A stretch of DNA of 64,000 nt, taken from Galaxea fascicularis. Its lineage: Eukaryota > Cnidaria > Anthozoa > Scleractinia > Euphylliidae. Shown one piece after another: positions 34,201 through 45,007 of this stretch. The notes under the pieces were generated by a model. It was not told where the DNA came from, did not search any database, and saw only the letters and a list, made by a program, of their open reading frames with translations. Positions within the stretch are counted from its first letter, which is position 1, and each line of letters opens with the position of its first letter. A program made the position numbers and the translations under genes. Where the stretch lies: assembly GCA_948470475.1 (NCBI GenBank), contig OX419343.1, positions 26,434,378 through 26,498,377 on the forward strand. The letters are read 5' to 3'.

Positions 34201-37200
34201 GCACTAGAAGTAAAGATGCCCTGGGCTATCATGATGGCAAAACTGAATCAGTAAGTCACATCACTCCCGAGGTTTTCAAATTGAAATAAAGTTGCAGGAG
34301 GATTTTCAGAAGTAGTCGGATCTCTCTGCTGCATGAGCTGCAGCCCTGTATTTTGCTGCAGAGGGGGGGGGGGGGGGTACGGGAGTGAGTTTCCCCCAGC
34401 TGCTGTAGGATACGGTAGACCTCCCATGGAGAAATTTTTAAAAATTTGGTTGTTGTGAGGTGCATTTGGGTGCATAATTTTTAAGTACTCGAAAGCAATT
34501 TTTTGTTGGCTACTCAACAATTTATTTCAACAAGAGGTTATTCAAAATGTGCTGATTGCAAGATGATTTTCTTTCAAAGTTCACTCACAAAATCTTCTCG
34601 GTATAGAAGTCTTTTCCATGTCTGATGCATCTAACAAAAGGAATGTGTAGATGTATTAATGTACTGTTTACCCTTTGACCAGCAAAGGTTTGAAAAATGA
34701 ATAAATAATTTAACTTGAATTTAACCTTAAAGAAAACACCAGCAACCATACAAAATCAGTGGTCTTGTTTCATTTCATCTGCCTGGAATCATTTCAGATC
34801 GTTGCATTGTGTTCACTTTCAACAACTGAAGACAACGCGGGAACATTTGGGACAATACCCGGTCCAATACTTAGGGAATATGGGACTGGCAATAGAGCAA
34901 TCTTATTGGTCGATTTTAGTTGTTGGCCCTCTGACTGTCTAAGTCGTGTAATAAAATACTTTAATTCATTATTTTTTTCTTGTTTATGTTGTGTAGCATC
35001 TTAAGAACAGAAGAATAAGAGTTGATGTTGCTGGACAGCAACACCAAGGTAAGAGCTCTACTGATAGCAGGGCACCAGTTGTGACAATAAATGGTTCAAT
35101 GGGTAGTCAAAGCTACAGGGTGATAGAAAGTCTTGAACCATCGGTTGTCAGACTGGGGGTCTTTTTAACACTTGCCACACTGTTTTATGGGCACAAGAAA
35201 GAAGCTGTGTATGAAGGGAAAGGTGATGTTTGTGGGTGATTTGTCTGTAAATAGCCTGCTTTATTTCCAGTTTCTAGCCTCGGTTATGCCCTATACTTGT
35301 GTTTAAGTCTTGTTCCCTTATCCTGTGGACTCACTTTCCCCCACATGGAAGTGAAGAGTCTTAAAAGGGTGAAGAGTGAAGAGTGTTAAACAGTTGATGA
35401 ACAACCTATTCACTCTTTTAAAGTTTCTGAGTAGAAATCTGTCTTCTAAGAATCTTCTGATGATCAGCAACTTAAAACGCAGCTTATGTGCCACTAACTT
35501 TCTGATCTTAGTTCCACACATGTTGTGTTGTACGGTGTGGCCCTAATTCCCTTCCTAACCCACCTGCAATTCTGTATATATGTTTATTTTATAACACTCT
35601 AATAGAGCGTGAGCGCGGTGAAAGGGAGGGAAGAAGCAGTGAACCAGACCGCACTGACGGTGACTGGAGAAGACCCGACTCCTCAGACCAAAATGGGTTC
35701 AACGACCGTGAGCGATCTTACGACGATGGACCTCAGGATCGTTGGGGATCACGAGGAGGATACGACAGTGGGCCTCGTGATAGATCGGGCCAGCGAGGAT
35801 TTGACGATGGACCTCCACGGGATCGATCGGGTTACCGAGGATATGACGATGGTCCACCAAGGGATAGGTCAGGTTTTCGAGGGTATGATGATGGACCAAG
35901 GGACAGATCGAGTTACCGAGCATATGACGATGAGCCTCGGGATAAACCAGGTTACCAGAGCTATGATGACGGACCACGTGATAGATCGGCCAATCGAGGA
36001 TATGACGATGGACCCCCTAGGGATAGATCGGGATATCGTGGGTACGATGATGGACCTCGTGATCGATCGGGTTATGGTCGGGACCGTGGATACGATGATG
36101 GTCCCAGGGGAGATGACCGGTATGGAGATCGAGATCGGGGGAAAGGATTTGGCAGTGGGTGGGATTCCGGTGACAGAGACAGGTATAGTTGCAGAACACC
36201 TCATCCATGTTTCATGTAAAAACAGAGGGCGTGACACCATAATTATGTTTTTTTTTTTAATTCTCTCACACTTGACCCAACAACTGAATGTTGTAAAACC
36301 CCCACAAAATCCCTTAGCCTTGTACAGCTGTTCAACCAACACAAACCACGTCTGAGGCCTAACAGTGGACTCAAGCAATCCTCAAAACCGCGTGTGAGCA
36401 AGGAAACCAAATCAATCAGCATTTTTGGGTTTACTTTGGTGTAAGAACATGATGAGGTTTTCCTTGTTTTGCGAATTATTGTCTTACTTCAAACCATTTT
36501 GTTTCCTTTATTTTACGTCACTCTTGTTACTGGTTCTAACACGAATTAATGCCGTATACTTTGTTCACACGCTGCTTTTAAGTAAAGTGATTCTACAGTT
36601 CGAGAGCATGGTAGTTTGAAGTTCCCTAAAACATGAGGCAAATGGAACCATGAATGTAAATACTAATATAAAGGAATGTCGGTTTTTCTTTTAGTTTTTA
36701 TCGGAAAACGCAATTTATTTGTTTATTTACTGACTGCTTTTTACAAAACAGGTACGGTGACCGAGGTCATGATGAGCGTGGCGGCTATGGCCGAGACCGA
36801 GCCGACAATCGTCGGTTTGGAGATCGTTTTGGTGGAGATCGTGATCGAGGTGGTGGCTACGGCCGAGATCGATACGATGATCGCCGAGATCGATACGATG
36901 ATCGTCGGGATCGATATGGCGGCGACCGGGATCGCGGGGGTGGATATGGCAGAGACCGATATGACGACCGTCGATATGGAGATCGCGATCGCTATGATGA
37001 CCGACGAGGTGGTGATCGCTATGGAGACAGAGATCGAAGACGTGACGATGAGCAAGATTGGAACTCGTGGCGGGAAGGTGACCGTGTTCGGGATGGAAGG
37101 GGCGATTATGACAGAGAGGAACGAGAACCAGGTGAGAGGGGCTCAGTTCAACAAAGCTGGAAACGATTTTAGTTTATGATAGTTTTTGAGGGACAGGTTG

Positions 37201-38673
37201 GAAGGTCCGTTTTTTTAAACTCCACACGTACTAGTTTTCGGTGCTGAAAACCTGTTAAGTTTTTGAAAGGTTTCCTTCTCAAAATTATTAACAACTGAAT
37301 TACTGGTGGTGAAGGTTGTGCAAGAATAGTCAATAGTCTGGTAGTCTGGTCAGAGGTCCAGGACTTTTATATATAACACACACGGGTATGTAGTTACACA
37401 CAGTCATTTCTAACTTGTAATGTCTTCCGCATTTGCAGTGAGAGAGCGACGCAGACTTAACCTGCAGCCCCGCACCAAACCAGTGGAAGAGAACAAGGAC
37501 GAACCTGTGTCCGGCAGTTCAGTATTTGGTGGTGCTAAGCCAGTAGACACAGCTGCTAAGGAGCGAGAGATCGAAGAGAGGCTCGCACGGCAAAAGCTCG
37601 AAGATGAAGCCAAGATAAAACAAGAACAAGATAAACAGAGGGAGCGTCGTGAACGCGACGAGTGGCCGCGAGGTTCTAGCGGTAGGGTGCGACGCGACAG
37701 TAATCGATCGAGTGACGGAGACAGGGCACCAAGGGAACGACGGGATAGCTCTGATTATCATCGTGGCCGCCGTGATGGCGCGAGGTCTGGTGACGAGGGC
37801 ACTCCAGGCAAGGATAGTGAACCTCGTGACAGTCCACGGGGAGTTGGAAAAGAGACCAAGGAGGTTCCTAAAGAAGCACCCAAAGCAGCTCCCAAAGCAG
37901 CACCTCCGCCAACAGTGAATGTATGGGCAAAAAGAATGGAACAGCAAAAGGCAGCATCAACCGCAGATGGCGAACCAAAGAGCCCCAAAGCTGAGGAGCA
38001 TAGAGTGGAGATCAATGTTGACAGCGCCAGCATGACAGTGACGTCTCCTCCCACCTCCCCTGACAGGAAGGGTTTTGGCAAACCAGCTGGTCCAAGAAAA
38101 GAGTTCAGCGGATCCCCTAGGGGAAGGGGAAGGGGCGGTGAGAGGTCCAGTGCGAATGGCCCGACTCAGGAGAGAGGAGGCAGGGGTATGAAGAAAGAAA
38201 AGAGAGAAAGGAAACCTGCTGAGCCAAGGAAATACGAAGAAACACCACAACCGGTAAGTCGTCCTTCCCTGATCTGGTCAGTACGGCGCATGCCATTATC
38301 GCTGGTTTATTGCTGGCAGCTACCGGGGCCTGATTGTCGCTCTTTATTTTGCCTTTGAAATTAAGTTATACTTCACCTTCATATTCCCAAACTTGCTTTT
38401 TGGAACACTGCCCTGAAATTCACGGAGAAGTGGAAGGAGATTATTGTTAAGTCAGAAAGGTTGGAGAACCATCTGCCATTGCATCCAGTTCACGTGGTCA
38501 TGTTTGAGATTAGTCATAAAGCCACAGTTTTAATTGAAACGTTACTTAACGAGTAAGTCAATATTGTTTGTCTCCAGGTGTTTCACACAGCAAGTAAATT
38601 CTCTGCGCTTCTTGATGACGAGGACATGACAGAACAGAAGACGGAGCAAATTGAGGGGGAAGAAGAAACGTAA
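31253..38673 (+). CDS. EIF4B: Translation initiation factor eIF4B, 9 exons, complete
   Basis: Exons: 31253-31265, 31400-31555, 33361-33584, 33804-33914, 34997-35048, 35606-36182, 36752-37131, 37439-38253, 38578-38673. All phases match; 807 aa (human 611). The N-terminus is lysine-rich with LALNEFLAND and SWADE, as in eIF4B. An LPTAPRAAR stretch leads to a single RRM at residues 107-183 with RNP2 AFLGNL (109-114) and RNP1 KGFGYAEF (146-153). Residues 186-504 form an Asp/Arg/Tyr/Gly-rich region, much longer than in human. Residues 504-807 include VFGGAKPVDTAAKEREIEERL, the best conserved C-terminal signature, and PPTVNVWAKR. Known role: stimulates the eIF4A helicase during ribosome recruitment; the DRYG region mediates self-association. 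The start codon has a good context (AAGATGG). The first exon codes only four full residues. Confidence 0.94.
34153..34203 (+). repeat. 51-bp dispersed repeat fragment, copy 2
   Basis: In EIF4B intron 4; nearly identical to 3231-3281. Confidence 0.7.
35640..36120 (+). repeat. In-frame coding minisatellite within EIF4B exon 6
   Basis: Roughly ten to eleven imperfect units of 36-42 bp encode variants of GYDDGPRDRSGYR. Codons for the same residue vary between copies, so the array is diverged rather than freshly amplified. All three plus-strand frames and some minus frames stay open here, which produces spurious reading frames. Confidence 0.85.
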
Positions 38674-39183
38674 TACATGTGCATGAAAATGTCACAAATA
38701 ACTGAAATGCCTTACTATCAAGGCGCATTCCCAGGAGCAGAAACCGCTGACGAGCATTTACCCGCACCAAGTTGTGAGAGGAAGAGTGTTTCACAGAAGT
38801 TGACTTTTAATATATTTGGCCAGCGTAGTCTCTCTTTGATAATAATATTTAAATTTCTATTCCACGAAGCGCGTTGTTCGAATGTTAGCTTGTCACGCAA
38901 GGCTTTGCGTGGGAATTGCGTGTCAGTGGTTTCTTTGGACCCCTCTGACACCAAATCAAGACAGACACCTACAATTTTCACGGGTAGCTGTCGTCAAGGT
39001 TACAAATGATTGAATTACTATTGTTTTTTTGTCGCACAAAATATTTTAAAGAGGTGACCATTATCTAGTGGTCACTTGTTTGGAGATCTTCGGCTCACTT
39101 TTTCATCAACTAATTTATGAAAGGAGTTATAATGAAGTTTTTACCCTGATCAGGAAGTCTCGCTTCCTTGTCATGGGTAGTTG

Positions 39184-39189
39184 AATAAA
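39184..39189 (+). terminator. Candidate polyadenylation signal of EIF4B
   Basis: AATAAA 511 bp after the stop codon, the first canonical hexamer I find downstream. Confidence 0.4.
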
Positions 39190-39874
39190 GTGTCAGCACA
39201 AGATAATGCACGAATATTTCTGACCAAAAAGGCTTTAATTTGGCAACCAAACAAATGGCTGCACTACGTAAATAGCTGCAATGTTTTCCCCTTTAAACTC
39301 TCTGAAGGAGGAGTAAATCACTTTAAGCGTTGCAGACACGAGACCTCGTGGACCAAATGACGCAAAATTCACGACTGTTTGCAGCTTATATGGTAGTAAC
39401 ACAAGGAAACGTATTTTGAATACATGTAATGTTCTACAGTAACATGGGGTTCTAACTTGCGTTGAGTGGTAATCGACGAAGAGAAACAACGTTGTAGCCA
39501 TCATACCATGAAATTTAATGTTCCTTCGGCAATGCATACTTGATCGATTATTTGCCGTTTTTATCGTATAGCTGCGCTCCGATGCTGTGTGTTTAAGACA
39601 TCTTGTGGGGAAAAATTGTACCTCGCCTTACTCAGCCCATTGGAACTTCTGTACTACTAAGAATCGACGTTTACAGAATTCATAATTGATTCCACTACGA
39701 GTTAGTCCAAAATCCTAAGTTAACACTATTGTGGCTTTAATAAAGTTCTATCACTGATTGTGGCTCTGATGGCTTTGAATGCTGGTAGCAAGAGGTAGAG
39801 GGTTGTAGTTACTTAGTAACGTGGAGTGAAAAACCTGTGATGTATTTCGTATCTTGCGTTATTCTAATTTTTCT

Positions 39875-39993
39875 GGGCTGAGTTGCTCGAACCATGGTTA
39901 GCGCTAACCAAGGTTTAATACCATGACAACCTATAGGTTTTAATACCACTTGACCAATGGTTAGCGCTAACCATGCTTCGAGCAACTCGGCCC
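39875..39993. mobile_element. 119-bp palindromic element
   Basis: Inverted arms of about 37 bp: GGGCTGAGTTGCTCGAA at the left and TTCGAGCAACTCGGCCC at the right. Each arm carries the internal palindrome GGTTAGCGCTAACC. Confidence 0.8.
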
Positions 39994-40654
39994 TGTTTGT
40001 TTGATAATCGGCCCATCCGTTTACCTCGGGAAATATGAAACCATAAAACAAAGCCTTTGCCACATTTGCCCTTTAGAACTGTTTGTATGAAATGGCCAGC
40101 AACTTGTAGCTGTATTTTGCGTGAAGTTGTCGTAGTATTTGTTTGCAGAATGGAGCTCTCTTAGCATAAAACTGAAAAACAAAACGTATAGTACTGACCA
40201 ACATGTTAAAACAAAGCGCCTGAATAAACATTAAATTACCCGAAAAAACGTAAAGGAAAAGAATGCAACGCGCGCACGTACTTACCGCTTTGAATTACAC
40301 GCGTTCTTTCGAGCATTTTCTCACGTCACGTACACTATCCGGTCGCGTTTTCTTCCGCCTAATGGAAACGATTTCGCTTTCAACAAGAAGCTAGCCATGT
40401 AGTTCCATGTCACGTAGCAATGAGGCAAGCTGAGACTCTACTCCAAGGGGATGGGCGCCTGATAATTCTCAAGCATCTTTAAAAACAGAGGAATAGCTAT
40501 TTTTGGCCCCAGATGACGACTTATTTATTGATATTTTGCCAGTAATCAGGTATCACCTATGAGCGGTGCGTGACATATCAAATTACCAGTCGATGATTTA
40601 ACCGCCAACAAGCCGGCGACGCCACATTCATTGCGAGGCTTTTCATGGGGAAAT

Positions 40655-43600
40655 ATGGCTTCTTCAAAAACAAAAAGCAGTGAGGTAGGAGTCGTTAAAA
40701 TATCTTTAAAAACCCTTTTTCTGTGCAGTAATAGGCATAGTTACCTCGCAGCTTATTGTAATTTGAATCGACTACTCACCTTACAACATATCTGCGCCGG
40801 TTTTAACGTCGGAGAATTGTTCCTCATTCCATTTCATCTTCTCCATCAGCCCGCACTGTTCGTATATAAGAAGATTAAGAGCATTGTGTTTGAAAGCTTG
40901 GAAAAGGGCTCTATCAGTTGAACCTCAGTTCAAGATATCACTGAGATTATTTCACGTGTACCCCACTGTACTGTGATTTTTAATCATCTTTCCTCAAATT
41001 CGTTTTGTAGCAAGTCTTATTTGGACGCAAAGAAACACTCTGATAGCTTTCTTCAGGCCGACACAGTTTTTATGGTACACATTACAGAAACGTAGTGACT
41101 AAAATTACTTGCAATCGGCTAACCACAATTAACATTGCTCTCTCCTATCTTAAAAGTCAAGTTTTGTCGAAGGCACATAGAAACCATTTTTTTTCTCACT
41201 ACTCTGACTGCTGACCAGAACTTTTCAGACGTATGTATCACAATAAATAAATGCTCTAAGGATCCTTCTGTTTTCCCACAAAAGGGGAAAAACTACAGGA
41301 CTGCTCACCTGAAAGGAACACATAAGTGATATAGGTGGCGCCGAATTGACATATACCCATTTAATAAAGATCTTGTCTGTGTAGTTATTCACAAAAGGAG
41401 CACATATAGTTCAGTTGATGCTGGACACCATACTAATGTACAAATAATCATCTTTGAGTAGTTTTTCTATGCAATCAGTTGCAGTGAAGTTATAGTGAAT
41501 TTTCTTGCTTTTGAATAAATACGTTCCCCTGCACTGCACTGTCCTGGGCTGGAAAATTTTTTAAAAAGCTGTCATTTGTAACAGTTATTTTCCTTCTTTG
41601 AGGCCCTAAAATACTTCTCTATTCGACGGTCAGGCGGATCCACGTTTTCATGAAACAAATTACTCATGGACAAGGCCCCATCATGACTTGGCAAACCCGA
41701 TCGCGTTAATAAGTTCATCCACTGAGTGTCTTTGCACTGAATATATATTAGTGTAACAGTAACTACAAACAACTATTATGTACCATGTCAAAGCCTTCTC
41801 ACACAAATTCATGTTCTTTGGAAAGAACTTGGCTTAGTAAAAATCGTAGGCAGGACAGACATAATACATGTAGTTACATTTCAAAGGAAAACTTCCGCTA
41901 ACTGCCGTCTTTGAAATTAAAGGATCTCTCACGTTTCTGTGAGAAATGATATGGCTAATTGACCTCATTGGACATCAAAGGTAGTTTGTTGCTCTCCTTA
42001 TATGTAGACCGATATACCCCGGGTAGGATAAGTGTATATATGTGCACTGGTTTCTCCTTTGTAAGTATGATTTCGGTAGACTTTTCCCCAGTCTAGAAGC
42101 TGACGCTTTGAATCTAATTTTGCAATCTACAACGAGTCAGAACGATATAATGGGTCTCCACCTCTCCACGAATTTCTGATCTTTCTCTTATCTTGTCGAT
42201 GGGTGTAATTATATTATTTCTTGTCGTCACAAATTTGCTAGCTTTCCGTAGGTAAAAGCCGTGTTCAAGAGGTTGACCATGCAATCAGACCAATCACGGC
42301 TTTGAAGCGGATCTGCTGTTGAATGATCAGTCGTTGCGCGCCTGGCGATCCAGACGTTCTAGGTCGAATTCGGGTCTGTCAAATAATAATTTATAAAAAA
42401 AAAACCCAGACAAAGGAGTGCTTTCATAAAGAAGGACAAGAAGTTACAAACAGTAAGGCCTTGAAGGACGAATTTAAAAAAGCATTTTATCCAGGTCTTT
42501 ATGAGAATGAAACGCTGAGCTTAGATACTAGCTTGCGTGGACGATATTCATAGCTTCATCGCAAGTTAAGGAATCCCAACTAACAGATAAGTCGGATAAG
42601 CTGTGCACAGTGCAGCATACATAATACAGCTTTGGGTAAACTAATCATACAGGGAATTACATAAATTTTTTAACAACTCCTCAAACGGCTTCCCCTCCCT
42701 CAGAAGGGTTCTCACCAAATACTTTTCATTCTGAGCCTCAGTTTGGATTTATTTTTGGCAACATATTGAAACTATTCTTCTTTTTTCCTTGTCCGTATTG
42801 CTATGTATAGTAGGCATAAATAGATTGTGCTCGGCAACTTTTGAGCAACTTTTAGCGTTTTGAGCAACTCTTTGTAGTACCAGCAACCTAGGGCAACTTT
42901 TGCCTTCCTTGGCAACTTTTGAGCAACAAATTGATACAAAACCGATCCAAACCCTAAAAGGTCGTTTCATTTCGAAGGATTTTATATGATATTTATATGG
43001 TGTATATGATATGATGTATATATAGTTAACATTATGATGCCCATCCAAGTAAACTTTGCAAGGTTGACTAGTTAGAAACTTTAACTAGAAAATATGTATC
43101 TATTATATTGAAGCTATGTTGAGTTTTAAGAGTATATTGATTACAACATAGTATTTATATTTGTCATATGACAATGGCTTTTGACCTCTTTTAATGATTG
43201 TAAGAATATTTAATGAAAATCTTTAAATGGCAACAAACAAACACGTTTTGAGTATTTATCTAAAACAAAACGACTCTAGAGAGCAACTGAGCAACTTTTT
43301 GATATTTGAGCAACTTTAGAGCAACTTTTGGGTATATTGTGAAGCAACCTTTTCCTGAATTTACTAGCACAATCTATTCATGCTTCATGTATAGTCTATA
43401 ATGCAAATTCGTGTATCTTTTCACCATCAGTACTTGGTGGTGATTAACTCAATGGGCTTTTCACCTTTTGTCAGAAGACTTGCACTGCAACACCAGTATG
43501 AAGGGCCACGCAACTGATCTTCAGTGCCCTTTATTTGTAACGTTATATATAGCCTGAAGAGATCGGACCTCATGAAGAATTAGCGACTAGCCCTCATTAG

Positions 43601-44971
43601 CTGGCAGTCAATCCCAGCGTTTGAACGGAAGGGTTTCTTCTGCCTCTGTGTACATTTGTTTTTTATACCATGCCAGAATGCAGGAATGCCGTTAAAATAA
43701 ATTATATTCGTCGGTATTTCACCTTCCCATCGTGTATTTAACAAATTGATTTTGCAGGGCCAAGAGACGGAACTTATACTAATTCACATTTTATCGTTTG
43801 ATTTTTTTTTCAGCCTGCGATATACCGCGGTATTTACACTTATACTGATTATCATTATGGCAATTTACCATGTGTGTTTTAAATGAGAATGCAAATAAAC
43901 GTTGTTGTTAAAAATCAAATGAAGAATGATCGTCGCAGTTGTGATCGCAATTTTTACAATTGCGTAAAGAAGCCTGAAAAAAATTCAGGACTTCAACGGG
44001 GCTTGAAACCGTGACCTCGCGATTCCGGTGCGATGCTCTACCAACGTAAACTGCGCTATGAAGCCACTTTTTAGTCGACTGGTAGCCCTAGTTTACTTAT
44101 TTCTCAAGAAAGGTAATATTATTGTCTCAAATGATATCACAGTTTAATTGACCCACAACTGACGTTGGGATTAGATCAATTTTGGGTTCACATATGTTCC
44201 CGTGAAAGATATGTAAGTGAATGATGTACATGAAAGAAATCATATGTGAACTGCGGATATGAAATCAAATGAAGAATGATCGTCGCAGTTGTGATTGCAA
44301 TCATTTCTTTTCAATTGCGTAAAGAAGCCTGAAAAAAAAAAAGAAAAGAAAAAAATCGGGACTTCAACGGGGCTTGAACCCGCGGTTCCGGTACGAAACG
44401 TTATTGTTGTTGTATTTTCTACGACATGGTATAAAATAGTTATGCAATGCTTTCGAGCGGCATACCATGGAATATTCCACTTGTCACTCGTATTTTCTTT
44501 ACATGCTTACTCGTCTAAATGCTTGTGTCTGTCGTGTGTATGCAAGTGACTTGAGACTTCTGTATACAAGTGACTTGTGAGATATTCATGATCCATCATT
44601 TACTTCTCGAAAACATTGCATAACTCATATATAAGATTGAATTTGCCAGATTGATCGACCAAATGAAAAAAGCGCCATTTTAATATCTTTGATATTTTTA
44701 TACGAACATTGTTTTCCCGCCTGCACTATCTGTAACTTTGTAAATAGGATTTGAGGTCATCATTATTTTGCTTGTGGCCAAAGTTACATTACCGCTCTAC
44801 ACAGACGCAGCTCGATGCTGCTCGACGCAGCTCGACGCAGCTCGACGCAGCTCGACGCAGCTCGACGCAGCTCGACGCAGCTCGACGCAGCTCGACGCAG
44901 CTAATACACCTCATCTTTTGTTGTTCGCGCTCCAGTGGAACCACTTTGTAAAGGTAGTCACATGATTTCGA

Positions 44972-45007
<36 letters not shown>

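Larger units (their letters stand above)
38674..40654. other. Region between EIF4B and STRAD
   Basis: Presumably EIF4B 3' UTR up to about 39.2 kb, then non-coding sequence with one palindromic element (39875-39993). No further gene is supported. Confidence 0.5.

Noticed and set aside
35609..36378. Long frames on both strands (248 and 169 codons) over the eIF4B repeat exon
   Set aside because: They are by-products of a tandem repeat whose unit is a multiple of three. The spliced eIF4B frame is the one with flanking homology.
36676..37179. 167-codon plus-strand frame and its antisense partner
   Set aside because: Other frames of eIF4B exon 7. The exon frame beginning after the acceptor at 36751 gives the expected Arg/Asp/Tyr/Gly protein.
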